Position numbers and translations under genes: made by a program. A stretch of 64,000 bases of DNA from Bagarius yarrelli (taxonomy: Eukaryota; Chordata; Actinopteri; Siluriformes; Sisoridae): contig VCAZ01000126.1 of NCBI GenBank assembly GCA_005784505.1, forward strand, positions 392,001 through 456,000, given 5' to 3'. Under the pieces are notes generated by a model. That model searched no databases and was not told the origin of the DNA. It saw only the letters and a program-made list of their open reading frames with translations. Shown piece after piece: positions 33,603 through 44,869 of the stretch (within the stretch, counting starts at the first letter, position 1; each line of letters starts with the position of its first letter).

Positions 33603-33639
<37 letters not shown>
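33603..33639. repeat. 37-bp homopolymeric T run
   Basis: Thirty-seven uninterrupted T residues, the longest homopolymer I see in the window. The length may carry sequencing error. It could be the poly-A end of a minus-strand retroposed copy, but I see no recognisable retroposon next to it. Confidence 0.9.
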
Positions 33640-33640
<1 letters not shown>

Positions 33641-34115
33641 GATTGCAATTTAGATCAGCCGTGTTCATCTAACAGCGAAACGTTCACCTGACAGACGCCT
33701 TCGCACTTTATTAACAGCACAATCATAGCAGCATGTTACACAAGTGCTTTGCTTTGTAAAACAGCACACACACACACACACAAATCACATACACACTGGA
33801 AAAGTATACCACAGACTATACAATAATTGCTGTAACCTTTTTAGGAAGAGGACAATAATGCACAGGTTTCATCTAAGGTCCGTTATACTGAAGCTTTTTA
33901 TATACTCTGTATATGTGTGTGTGTGTGTGTGGTTTTTTTCTGTTTATATACACACCACTAGCATGTACTTTTCTGTATACAAAGGTCAACATCAGTTTTT
34001 CAAAGACGGCTAATGTGGACCGTACACTATGAAGTTGAAGGTCTCGAATCTAATTTTCTTTTTGTCTTCATGGTGTCTCACATGCTCCACTTACTTCAAA
34101 ACAGTTTTTCTAAAC

Positions 34116-34190
34116 CAGGGGTTCCCACACTGAGGGTCGTGACCCTGCGCACTGGGTGGGGTAGGTCGGGGTCACAGTGTTATAATAAAA
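34116..34190 (+). mobile_element. hAT-like terminus, right end not found
   Basis: 'caggggttcccacactgagg' followed by 'gtcgtgaccctgcgc' and a partial self-complementary 'gggtcacag' is typical of one end of hAT-superfamily elements in vertebrates. I could not find the matching far end or a target duplication. The copy may be truncated by the repeat that starts near 34423. Confidence 0.45.
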
Positions 34191-34422
34191 GGGAAGTGAA
34201 AAAAAGGCTAGTGGGCAAATTTGTAGTTACCTATAATGTTGTTGTTTACCTTAATAAAAATTTTAGAGCAGTTCCAGTGCAATCAAACTCCACTATCCAC
34301 TTCCTGCAGCTAGTCTTAGGTCCGGTACTTCCTGGGTTTCCTGACAGCCATCACATGACCAAATTTTTACACAAATATAAAATTCAGATTCCGATTAACC
34401 GCAATTGTGAAATTTCTTTTCT

Positions 34423-34645
34423 ATACCTGCTTATCCCACGAAATGGAGTCTATCTCAGCTGTCTTTGAAAGGGTAAAAGACAGTAGGGGGACACCCTGGA
34501 CAGGTCGCCAGTCCATCACAGGGCCACACACTCACCCCTATGGGCAATTTAGAATCACAAGTCAATCTAACATAACTGTTTTCAGACTGTGGGAGGCAAC
34601 CGGAGAACCCGGAGTAAACCCACAAAAGCACAGGGAGAACCGACA
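34423..34645 (+). repeat. Interspersed repeat, 'ggagaacatgcaaactcc' family, copy 3
   Basis: It contains 'ctatacctgcttatccca', 'caccctggacaggtcgccag', 'tccatcacagggcc', 'gggcaatttagaatcac', 'ggagaacccggagtaaaccc' and ends near 'cacagggagaac'. The tail beyond that point is missing. Frames on both strands in this interval are repeat translations. Confidence 0.9.
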
Positions 34646-35975
34646 CTGGAGACTTTTTTGCAATAATTTATGTACGCTTTTTGTTGTATAACAATTAACA
34701 ACGGTTTATATTCACAGGGAGTATCAGAATTACGGCAGGAACTACAGCTTAAAAGTTTGTAATCTGTGTGTTCTTAATGCAAAAAAACATCTGTACATTT
34801 CTGTTCATCCCTTGCTTTCTCCATGGCACGGTGAAGAAGCGATCTGCAATGGGTGATAGCTCTCTACTTATGCTGTTTGAGAGGCAAAGGCCATGGGATG
34901 ACACCGGCAAAAATCGAGATTAATGAAACAAATCAAGCAGTGGTGTCATCTAAGAGAGGGCACATCGATCTTCTCAGATTACTCAGGATTAATGATGCCA
35001 AAGAAAAACATCTTGATAATAAACTTTATGTTGATGGATGTGTGGCTGAATTTTCAGTGGAAAATCTAAAGAGCCCACTTATATTTTTTTGATGTGGTAT
35101 TTTTTTCTCGACCCGCTTGGCAGAAAAGCTAACATCGATGGAAGAGATACACTTGAGTTGCGTTGTGTTTGGAAATGCATTTGGGTTTTTTTGTTTGTTT
35201 TTTTTTTTTTATTTTGGCAAATGGTTCATGTAAGTGAATCTGGCTTTAAAAAAGCCCAGAAAAAAATGGGAGATTCATAGCAGGAGCCATCTGTAACCAT
35301 TATTTCGGAAATCTATAGAACTTTAGCAAAGTCATAACCATAAAAAGCAGCTAGAACTTTTCCTATCTATAAAATCCCAGTAGGAGTCAAAGGCCTAATT
35401 TTCATTTTCTACAAGCTGCAAAAACAGAGATTCGTCGGATCAGCTGAGGTTTTAAGTTTAAAACTCACTCATTTAAGTGATTTCTGCCTGATTTTTGACA
35501 CTAATGTTGCGGTTCGGAGGTTCGGGGTGCAGTCACTGTTTCAGTTTATCGGTTTTAAGGCGTTCAGTGGGGGTGAGTTAGAACCAGTACTGTGCAGTAC
35601 AGTCCAGTCCCCCAACCCCCCGTTCATCTCATTTTGGAAATATAACATATGAGACATTTAGACAACTGTATGATTCCAGTTTCGTAGCCACAGATAAAAA
35701 ATTATCATACAATTGCAATCAAGTTTTTTACATTTATTTTACAGGATGTTTTATAGCTGTTGTCTATTACTGTATCCACCAGAGAGACAGGGTTTGACTT
35801 GTCTCTATATACCTATTCTAAAATTTATGCTATCGAGGCTTTAGACCTGAAAAAAATAATAGCTGCAGTCATCAGTTTCTGCTAGCTGAGTCGGATTAGG
35901 GCTTTTAGAAAGCCTCAGTTTCGCCTAATAGAAAGATAACAAAAAAAATGGAATAATATCATAAGGATTTTTAAC
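34646..35975. other. Unique spacer, no supported gene
   Basis: Frames at 34853-35092 and 35089-35280 on the plus strand are short, lack a domain and meet at a T-rich tract. The part at about 34840-35080 is complex and could be regulatory. A C-rich patch lies near 35610. Confidence 0.4.
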
Positions 35976-35979
35976 TAGA

Positions 35980-36128
35980 GGAATGGTGGCTCAGTGGTTA
36001 AGATGTTAGATGATTGTGGGTTCGAATTCCAGCACTGCTAAATTACCGCCCCTGAGCAAGGCTCTTAACCGCCAACTGCTCTTTGTACAAATGAAATAAA
36101 TGTAAGTGGATCCGGGTGTAAATGCAGC
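35980..36128 (-). repeat. SINE-like repeat on the minus strand
   Basis: In plus-strand reading: 'ggaatggtggctcagtgg', 'tgtgggttcgaattccagc', 'cctgagcaaggctcttaacc', 'aaataaatgtaagtgg' and 'gtgtaaatgcagc'. This is the reverse complement order of the plus-strand copies, with a short deletion in the middle. Confidence 0.8.
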
Positions 36129-36885
36129 ACGTGGTCATGTGATTTGTATAGATCTTTGTTGGTTGGAGTCAATATTTACTCTAGGGTAAAATGATTATAT
36201 TTTATTTTTAAAAATAAACAGTGAAAATGTAAAATACAAACTGACAGAAATAACAAAAAAAGGAAATAAAAGCAGCCGGTCGATTGGTTTACTACTATAT
36301 TCCGTAGAGAGGTAGGAAAATGTGCAAATGGAAAAATAAACTTTTGCTGGTGTGAAATTGAAAATATAAGAGGTCAATTTCCTCTTCGGACATTTGTAAA
36401 TGAAAATAAAATGAGATGGTCGCTCGCTTGCACCGAATATCAAACTGTCCATAATTTTGTGTCCAAAAAAAAAAAAAAAGAGGTCTAGGGGCTCTTAGAG
36501 AAGCGAAAAAAAGGGAGCTTAGTTAAAGGTAGATACTAAAGTAAAGCTTTTGGAATTTTCATGAGATGTTAATCTATACGTTTTTTAGCTCGGATATGGG
36601 ATGACAGCCATGTGATTAAAAAACTTATTGCAATAGCCAAATTTTTAGCTGAGTGTATAGAACTGCCTGCCGAAATCCTATTTACTGAATATAATAAAAA
36701 AAAAAATATGGAACACAGGCCAACGAATCCGTGGGGAATGAAGAAAATTCCTGTGTACGGTAAAGCAGTATTATGACATATATGAGCCTATCTGATGAGT
36801 AAGTTCAGATTGAGTCAAGCGAACACTAAGCAAATAAAATCACTATTTATATTTACCCCCCCCCCACCGGCACACCCACATAGTG
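36129..36885. other. AT-rich spacer, nothing recognised
   Basis: AT-rich sequence with A runs near 36465 and 36695. The minus-strand frame at 36195-36452 is a Phe/Ile/Lys-rich translation of it and has no domain. Confidence 0.45.
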
Positions 36886-36888
36886 TGA

Positions 36889-37000
36889 GGCTAGTGGGTG
36901 AGGTTAATTTTGGCCAGTTGGGCAATTGGGCCTAAACAAGCTCTCAACCCCCAATGCTCAGTGTATAAAAGAGAGAAAGTAAGTAGCTCGGATAAGGCGT
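36889..37000 (-). repeat. Decayed SINE-like fragment
   Basis: 'caagctctcaacccccaatg', 'ctcagtgtataaaagag' and 'agtaagtagctcggataagg' follow the minus-strand order of the 'agcatttggcagacgcc' family. The copy is short and diverged. Confidence 0.5.
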
Positions 37001-37199
37001 AGCAAGTAGACAGTAAATAACTGTATCCCCAAATTAAACTGTTAGAGCTATGTATCATCAGAACATGCTATGGCTGTAGTATTGCCCCAACCTGAAGAAT
37101 GAATTGATAGGGGGTGAGGGCGTCTTATGGTTTTACACAGAAAAAAATAAAAAGAAAGATGATGTCAACGTTAAGACGAAGTCCATCAAGTTTAGTAAC

Positions 37200-37775
37200 T
37201 AAAGATGAACCATCAGGACAACAACCCTTAGGACAGCCAGTTAATACCTTTTAAAGTGACCTCAAAAATATGGCTCCAAGTGGTTAAAAAATCATTCATA
37301 TATAATCTCTTCATGGAACTGAGAGACTCAGACACTGTTCCAGCATGATATTCCCAGTGACAAAAACCTCAAAGGATCAAAGAATTCACGTGTTAGAATG
37401 GACATCAAGTCCAGCCCTAACTCTATTGAGCCTCTGTGGCAAGACTTGAAAATTGTGTTACAGATGTCCCGTCATTGAGCTAATGGGCAAAAATTTTAGT
37501 CTTTAGCTGTGCAAAGCTGGTAAAGGCATACCGCAAAATACTTGCAGATTTAACTGCAGCGAAAGGTGGCGCTACAAAATATTGACGCAGGGGGACTGAA
37601 TTAGAAAAAAGAAAACACGTATCATTTTCATTCCACTTCACAATTTTGTGTTAGTTTGTGTTGGTGGATTACATAAAAACTTCATAAAAAACATTTACGT
37701 TTGTGATTGTAAGGTAACAAAATGTGAAAAAAAAGTTCAAGGGGTATGAATCCTTTTCCAAAGCACAGCATCCAG
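37200..37775 (+). mobile_element. Tc1-like transposon remnant, 3' half
   Basis: Near 37217 'caggacaacaacccttagga' corresponds to the DNDPKH-type region of Tc1 transposases, with the frame broken. Further along, 'aagtccagccctaact', 'gagcctctgtggcaagactt', 'gctgtgcaaagctggtaaag', 'aactgcagcgaaaggtggc' and 'attgacgcagggggactgaa' follow the order of the transposase C-terminus and stop region of fish Tc1 elements. The 3' untranslated part contains 'cattccacttcacaatttt' and 'caaggggtatgaatccttt'. Stops and indels rule out an active protein. The 5' half was not found. Confidence 0.9.
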
Positions 37776-38439
37776 AGCCCTGACTCTGACTCACAATGAA
37801 CCCGCAACCCTGCCTGAATGAGAACTCTTCTTAAGGAATAATTTAAGGACAGTTTGCCGTTCCGAATGCATGAAAAACTCCCTGCTCCAAGATTTTTTTA
37901 TTTATTTTTTTGGTCAGGTTACGAGTGTGATCGTTATACCAGAAAAGCTCCTACAAACCATTGCCATTCGAATCAGATGAAGTTTACTTCCTGTGAAGTA
38001 AATCAGGAGTAAATTCAAGCCAACAGGTAGATGAAAGCAGGCCTAATAAAGGAAGAAGCCATAAGCCGTCTGACTGCCAAGTTTCCAAGGATATCATTAT
38101 AATCAAATGTTGGGCGAACGGTAGGGGAACGGCTGATATAATTTTCTGATATTGCCTTAAAAAAAAAAAAAGCTGGGAAAAATAGCATTACACTGCTAAA
38201 CGGAGCAAGAAAACTTTATTTGTAGTAATTTTATGTTCGGGTATTACATCCAGTTTCATTAATGGCGGGATGTTTGGATAGCGAGGTAACTAGGGAACGT
38301 TGTCGGAATAATCTATTAGGTAAACAAGAGGCACTCGATTAAAGAACGGCTCTCAAGATGCAGAGAGGGGAAAAAACATCTAGCTCAGGAACGGGAGACA
38401 AAGGAAGTGAGTAAAACTAGTGTGACGTCTGCATTATCA
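37776..38439. other. Unique spacer, nothing recognised
   Basis: Mixed unique sequence with an A run near 38160. No gene or repeat seen. Parts at 37950-38130 and 38220-38420 are moderately complex. Confidence 0.4.
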
Positions 38440-38710
38440 CTTCATTTCCAGGTGTAAAATCATTATACTGCATTGTTGCATTCAGATAAAAGCGAAAAAG
38501 CTTCATTTTGCATTTGAATACATAAGATCGCAAACTGCGGATTTTCCGACCAATGAAAATCGGACACACTACATTCGCCATATTCATGTCCTTCGAACCT
38601 TTTGCGTACTGTAATTTGCATACTAGGAATTTTTGGACATACTACTCGTCTCACATACTCGTCTCAGTTTCGCACACTACATAGTATAGAAGTACCTGAT
38701 TTTGGATGGA
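38440..38710. repeat. Dispersed repeat, 'cgggtagtatg' family, third copy
   Basis: It shares 'ggacatact', 'ctcgtctcacatact', 'cacactacatagtat' and a 'gatgga...gcct' end with the copy nested at 8283-8625. A short minus-strand frame (38463-38654) is inside it and is not a gene. Confidence 0.55.
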
Positions 38711-38815
38711 GCCTGTGTTTAGTCTACTAACATACAATTAAGAAAACAGGAAGTACACAAAATCTGGTCACCTGGCAACCTTGTGTAAAAATGCAATGCA
38801 AGTTCAGATATTATT

Positions 38816-39006
38816 AACATTTACATTTACAGCATTTGGCAGATGATGTTATCCAGAACGACTTACATTTATATCTTTTATACAACTGGGCAATTAGGGG
38901 TTAAGGACCCTGCCCAGGGATCCAGCGGTGGTAAATTAGTGGTGCCGGGAACTGAACCTTGATCTTCCAATTAGCAGTCCAACACCTTAAACACTGCGCT
39001 TTCCCA
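38816..39006 (+). repeat. SINE-like repeat, 'agcatttggcagacgcc' family
   Basis: 'acatttacatttacagcatt', 'ggcagatgatgttatccag', 'ggggttaaggaccctgccc' and 'gtgccgggaactgaacc', ending 'cagtccaacaccttaaacac'. Full order, moderately diverged. Confidence 0.85.
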
Positions 39007-40475
39007 TATCAGGGCTAAATAGAAAAAAAAAATCAAAATTTTAATTTAGAGAAATAAAATAATGCTATTTTAAGGCTGTGATTGGGGTAAAAAGGGTTAA
39101 AATACCTTTTGTGTGTGAATATTTCATGTATTTTGTATGTAAATTACACCTCCACAAACTCAAACGTTTTAATTATTTGCAGTAATGTGACCGTTTTATC
39201 GTCTACAAGCCGTTTATTCCATTACCTAACAGTTTCTCCTAAATAGCTAAAAAAAACATACCCACACGCTGCATCCATCTCTTAGATTAGTTAACATTAA
39301 CCTTCCTTCACTCTTCTGTTCCAATCTAATGTTCCTGCCTAATTGCAAACTATATTCTATTAAAACCTTTCCGAACAAACAGGTAGAGAGATGAAGCCGT
39401 CTGGCTTCGATCAGCAGCGGCAGCAGCATGCTGAGCTAAATGACAGTAAAATTGTCTAGATTATCGTCTAATCCTTACACACAGGGGCTCCCAGCAGGAA
39501 GTCATAAAGCAGCATTTTTTTTCCTCTATGCAGTTTGAACCTTGTGTCTGTTTACAGGTTGTAATTGATATTTTTTTTGTTCCTGTTGATATATTATTAT
39601 AATTAAGTAATTTATCCAGGAGTTTTTTAAATGACACAAAAGCTAGATAATATATATATTTAAACGGAATCATAAAAATTATTACTTTTATTATTACTGA
39701 TTATAGATTATTATTCTATTATTATTTATTTTATCGCTATTCAGATTTATTTTTTGTTGTTGTCTTTTACAAAAGTCAATAATTGCACCAAAAAATAAAT
39801 TCTTTGACCTCATTCACCCCTATGAAACAAAGACATTCCACAAATCACATGATCAGCGGAAAGCCTCAGCACGTAAGTAACTTATTCTAATCATTAGGTG
39901 GTCATGGGCAGAAAAAATGTAAGTGTTTTCATTTTTTTATCCTTATATAATTAAATGATGCCCAGTTTAAACTTTTTTTTACAGTATTACCATTTTGTAG
40001 TAATCCTGTAATATAACAATGAGCTTATAACTGCTTACTGATCCTTGAGCTAGATGCTAACGCCCAAAAGATGTCTCGAATAGCATTGTAGAATGTCACC
40101 AAACATGACGATACCCCTGTGCACCAAATCCCTCCTAACGACATGCTGTCTGTTCTGATTGGAGTGGAAGAACTTTAACCTCAGACCTCCTCACTACACA
40201 GTCACATGACACAATCTAGTGGGCATTCTTTCCAGAAGTGTTGAGATGATTATAGAAAAAAGAGAGAGACAACATCTGGAATAGGTCGATGTGTTGACGG
40301 GCATGAGTCCAAACTTTGACTATAAAAGATCTAGAAATTCTGCTGTTTTAATTGGCTAAATCAAAAACATGCCAAAAAAGCTTTAGAAGATTTCCCCCCC
40401 TCTTTTTTTCTGAGCTATTGCTTTTCTTGCCAAACCGGTAATTGTTTCGAGCCTCTGACTCGCTAACTAACCGAT
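39007..40475. other. AT-rich spacer, nothing recognised
   Basis: Mostly AT-rich. Short minus-strand frames at 39247-39429 and 39461-39673 have no domain. No repeat family noticed. Confidence 0.45.
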
Positions 40476-40479
40476 GTTA

Positions 40480-40700
40480 ATAGCCACACTTCGTTTGTAC
40501 TTTCTCTCTTCTGAGATTAATTAGCATTTGTTGTTTCGCATGACTACACACACATCATCCGCATCAATGATTATTATTATTTATTCTAGCAGCCTGTTGG
40601 GACGACTAGCTGAGAGACGAGTCCTGATTAGCTTCTTCTAAAAACGCTGCTTTGTTGGGGTTTGTGTTTGGAATTGTTTATGACACGACTGTGGGATTTG
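40480..40700. promoter_or_regulatory. Candidate enhancer-like block
   Basis: Unique complex sequence with 'gagattaattagcatttgtt' near 40513, 'cgcatgactacacac' and 'agtcctgattagcttc' near 40620. TAATTA and ATTA cores cluster. No frame is open. The regulatory role is inferred. Confidence 0.4.
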
Positions 40701-41238
40701 CTGGCGATGAATCGCATGTTAATGTGTGACACTGAACCAAAATATTATATTTGAGAGAGGAAGGGGTGTGTTGAATCGGGCCACGATGGTGTGTTAATTC
40801 TCTATTTTCACAACCTGAACTCCATTTGTCCCTTTAACCCCTTACTCTCTATCGCCAATTATCTCAGCAACACAATCTTACCAAGCTTGTATCTAAATGA
40901 AAGTGTAAACGGATGTAGAGGATGGTGTTTTTTTTGCACCAGTGTACTACTTCTTTTGTGCTTTTGTGTTCTCAGCAGTGATTAGTCCGGAATGTTCCGT
41001 GCAGTAGGTGATCGAGTCAGCCGAGGCCCAGCAGATGTGGACGAGGTTTGTTCGCGCAGCACATTTTAGGTTTGTCCCCTGTTCCGATGTGCCCTCATGA
41101 AGGGCGTTGTAATTATCTGATGAGTGGGAGGTTAGATGAACGTCTAGGTTCCGGAGCATACCGGAACCGTAGAAAAAAATAGTAAAGAAAATAGAGGTGA
41201 CTTTTAGTCGTGTACCTGAAAGCTTTACCAATGTTCAT

Positions 41239-41296
41239 GGATGGATGGATGGATGAAATAAATGAATGGATAGATGATAAAAGGGCATTCAGTCTC

Positions 41297-41327
<31 letters not shown>

Positions 41328-41354
41328 GGTTGATAGAAGAAAAGACAGACAGAG

Positions 41355-41414
<60 letters not shown>

Positions 41415-41490
41415 GGGTAGGTAGGTGGGTAGGTAGTTGGATAGATAGACAGACAGACAGACAAACAGATGGGTGAATAGATGGATGGAC
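41239..41490. repeat. (GATG)n(GACA)n(GATA)n(GGTA)n compound array
   Basis: Tetranucleotide units of four kinds across about 250 bp, including an uninterrupted GATA run of about 55 bp at 41357-41413. The minus-strand frames of up to 145 codons here are translations of the array. Confidence 0.95.
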
Positions 41491-41639
41491 AAGATAAACA
41501 ATCTGATCATCCTCTCCAGTCATGTGATGCCTTAATCCCTCCCTGGTCATGTGATGGAGAGAAGCTATCTAATGAGTAGGACCTAATTTAGACAAACAAT
41601 TAAGAAAGAAAAAAAAAAGTGAAGAAAAAGCAATTTATT

Positions 41640-42060
41640 TGCATGCTTGTTTAAATGGAAATCAATCAGTGATTTTGAGAATTAGCTTATCGCGGCGCTA
41701 AAGACTGTTGCAGAACGACGTCCAGCCAATTCTCTATTGTTCACCTCATTGAAATGGGAATCTCGAACTTTTTTAATGGTAATTGTGGCATTTTCCACAT
41801 GCTAGGAAAAGATCACAGAGAAAATATCACTGCTGTAATTAAAGTTCAATAAAACCGATAATTGAATCAAGCTATTAATAAAGTTTTACACCGATACACA
41901 CTTTGCCATGCACAGCTCAGTGAAGCAGTCACATTGAAATGCTTTTCAGTGCCAACGTGTTTATTGATGGCATTCAGAGTCTTTTAAAAGCTGTGTCTCG
42001 TTAATTATTTGTCTGTTCATAAGCTACGTTAACATCTTGGCCTCACAAGTTCACCGTATC
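41640..42060. promoter_or_regulatory. Strong candidate enhancer-like block
   Basis: About 400 bp of complex, non-repetitive sequence with an octamer ATTTGCAT at 41637-41644, 'ctgctgtaattaaagttc' (TAATTA at 41836-41841), 'gccatgcacagctcagtg', 'cagtgccaacgtgtttatt' and 'tcgttaattatttgtctg' (TAATTA at 42002-42007). All frames are closed by many stops. It is one of the best candidates in the window for deep conservation. That remains to be tested by alignment. Confidence 0.45.
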
Positions 42061-42430
42061 CTGTTCGCTTTTGACGAGCGTCAGTCATTAGCAGTTTTAG
42101 CAGGGAAGAGTAAAAGGTCACATGAGCTCCTCTGCGCAGTGACTGGCTGAAACGTTCCTCCAGCAGCGTGTCACTGATCCGTCCACCCAGTGTGTCAGTT
42201 GGTTTTTGGACCCGGCTCTGTAAACCCGCAGTCCATGGTGACCTGTGTCATTTGTGCAATCAGGAAAACAACAGGTGGTGTGGCATCACGGCCGAGACCG
42301 GATCCTGTCAGCAGTACAGAGGCAGATTCGCAAAACGGCACACCTGACACACAACCATGAGGGAATCCGATGACCTTTATTTTGCAAATTAGACAAAAAC
42401 GAATAAAGCTCAAGCATCGAACAATTCTTA
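42061..42430. other. Unique spacer, nothing recognised
   Basis: GC-richer unique stretch with a 72-codon minus-strand frame (42195-42413) lacking a domain. Confidence 0.4.
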
Positions 42431-43065
42431 CTTACTAATGATGCCAAGATGTGACTATTTTATAAGTTAAAATGGAAAACTGGGCGAGTGATAATTCTGT
42501 GAAATTTGCATGAAAAAAAATAATCACATTTAATTAAACCCAGTTGTGAACATTTATAAAAAAATAATCAAAGAACTGTGTAAAAAAAACAATCAAAAAT
42601 AAATTCTTAAAAAACAAATTACATTTAAAATTAAAGAGAATTTTGTAAAATTTTTTATATGATGACAAAAATAAATTAAATGGGGTTTTTTTTTTAAATC
42701 ATAATTTTACTAATATTGTATTGCATAAATAAAAAAACATTAAAAAAAAAAGAACAAATCAGATAAAAAAACTGAATTATTTTTTTTAAAATATAAATTA
42801 TTAGTTATAGAAAATTAGAATGAAAGACTGTACAAATTAAAAGTTGAAATCATGTAACATTAAAATGCATTTATGTACATAAATCATGTCTAAATTAAAT
42901 AATAAACAAATTAAACATAAAAATATTCCTAAAAAAAGGTAGTGTATAAAAATTAAATAAATCTTACCGTTAAAAACAAAAAGAAAATGAAAAAGACCTA
43001 AAAAATGTGTGAAACGTGTTAAAAAAGTGAGGTTTTACACCATATTGGAATTAAAGTGACATGAT
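42431..43065. other. Extremely AT-rich block
   Basis: About 600 bp dominated by A/T with AAAT and TTAAA words. No gene, no clear tandem period. An octamer ATTTGCAT is at 42504-42511. Confidence 0.7.
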
Positions 43066-43755
43066 ATGAATGATGAACTTAAAAAGAGACATTTCCTCCA
43101 TCAACCTTGTTTGCTCTTCCACACACTCGCATCGCAGCCTTGTCTTGATTTATTGCACTCTCCAGGGCTTCCGCTGACGAGCACGTTCATTTTCCACGTT
43201 GTGAACTCGAGTGCGAGAAACAAATGTAAATTGTTTTTAATTGGCAAGTGCAAAGAATGTCTCGGGGGCCCACAAGGCTGACGGATAAAAAGCCCGTCTC
43301 TCACTGTCGCTTAAGACGGTCCCAGCGCGCCTCAGCCATATGCTTTAAGTGACTGTGAGAGACGTTTTAACATGACGCTAATGTCACCAATAAAAAGAAG
43401 GAAAGCTGCTAAACGGCACCGCGTCTGAGCTGCTCGGAAAACGGTGTCAAACCAAACAACTGTGATCCTAATAACGACCAATGACAACTCCGACTGAAGT
43501 GTAAGACACACTGTGATGAGTGTAAAAAAACAGACGACGCAAGGACACCGTGTCATTTTATCTGTGCAGCTGGAGGACATGCTAGCAAACCGGGTCGGAA
43601 AGCAAGACATTCCTTAGATCGTATAAACTTTGTACTTATTTGATCACAGTTTAACAGTCAAAATGTGTTTTGGTTGCCATAGAAACCATTGATATCTTGT
43701 CAGATATTCAGAATTTGTGCAGAATATGACGACGGAGGACGGACGGACATAGAAC
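43066..43755. other. Unique spacer, GC-balanced, no supported gene
   Basis: The section 43100-43600 is noticeably more GC-rich than the AT-rich block before it. Frames of 71, 67 and 92 codons overlap on both strands without domains. It could hold a regulatory element. Confidence 0.35.
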
Positions 43756-43934
43756 GGATGGATGGATGGATGGATGGATGGATGGATGGATGGATGATAG
43801 ATAGATAGATAGATAGGTGGCTAGACAGTTAGAAAGATGGACAGATAGATAAATAGGTGGGCAGGTGGGTGGATGGACTGACAGATGGTCAATCAGACAG
43901 ACAGCCAAATAGACAGACAGACAGACAGACAGAC

Positions 43935-43985
<51 letters not shown>

Positions 43986-44087
43986 CGGATGAATAGGCAG
44001 GCAGGCAGATAGATAGACAGACAGGTGGATAGATAGACGGATGAATAGGTAGGCAGGCAGATAGATAGACAGACAGACAGGTGGATG

Positions 44088-44145
<58 letters not shown>

Positions 44146-44234
44146 CCGACAGCAGATAGATAGATAGACAGACAGACAGACAGGTGGATATATAGTAGAT
44201 GGACAGACAGACAGACAGATAGATAGATGGATGA

Positions 44235-44290
<56 letters not shown>

Positions 44291-44390
44291 GTGGATATAT
44301 AGATGGATAGACAGACAGACAGATATATAGACGGATGAATAGATAGATAGATAGATAGATATAGATAGATGATCGATAGATAGACAGATA
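43756..44390. repeat. 635-bp (GATG)n/(GATA)n/(GACA)n array
   Basis: The largest tetranucleotide array in the window. It begins with about 38 bp of GATG and continues with alternating GATA and GACA runs separated by short GGCA- and GGTG-type variants. Higher-order blocks recur, for example 'gatgaataggcaggcagg' near 43988 and a close variant near 44039. The 228-codon minus-strand frame (43889-44575) is a translation of this array. Confidence 0.97.
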
Positions 44391-44763
44391 AATTTTAAAT
44401 GAATTAGATTAAAATTTGTAATGAATGTGAATAAAAAAGTCCAGTAGAGAGCAAGGATAATTTTGCACAGTAGAGTGCACAGCATTCGAGTAAATGATGG
44501 CGCTGTCAAATATTCTAGGGGTTTTATGAATGTTGGCTTGACAGAAATGTAAGTGAAAATTCCTTGTTGTAGCACATTATGAGACTTTTTCCCCCAGAAA
44601 CCTGAAGCAGCAGCAGTGGTGTTTCCTGCTGTTGCTCTCTCCAGCTATCCATCTGGGAGGCAGACTGCATACACGCCTAAATGAGAAAGTTGGGTCTGAT
44701 CGGCCAGCCATGACAAAAATAGATTACTCTGAGAAAAAGAGAGCAAGACGGACAGACTCTATT

Positions 44764-44812
44764 GGGGGGGGGGGGGGGTGCTGTTTATATGTGTGTGTGT
44801 GTGTGTGTGTGT
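44764..44812. repeat. 15-bp poly-G next to (GT)n
   Basis: Fifteen consecutive G (44764-44778) followed after 12 bp by about 11 GT units. Poly-G of this length can form unusual structures and is error-prone in sequencing. Confidence 0.9.
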
Positions 44813-44869
44813 ATGTTGGACAGAATGCTATGTCAGATTTATGTAAAATTATTTCTACCTGAAAAACTC

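Noticed and set aside
34116..34400. Complete hAT element starting at 34116
   Set aside because: I could not find an inverted right end or the flanking 8-mer 'ttctaaac' a second time, so only one terminus is reported.
34013..34468. 151-codon plus frame
   Set aside because: It crosses a hAT-like terminus and runs into the dispersed repeat beginning near 34423. The remaining part has no domain.
37200..37775. Possible active Tc1 transposase gene
   Set aside because: Only the 3' half is present and the frame has several stops and indels.
41113..41550. 145-codon minus-strand frame
   Set aside because: Most of it translates a tetranucleotide array. The flanking residues show no domain.
43889..44575. 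228-codon minus-strand frame, the longest in the window
   Set aside because: It is the translation of a GATA/GACA/GATG array (Tyr-Leu-Ser-Ile type repeats) with no non-repeat domain.
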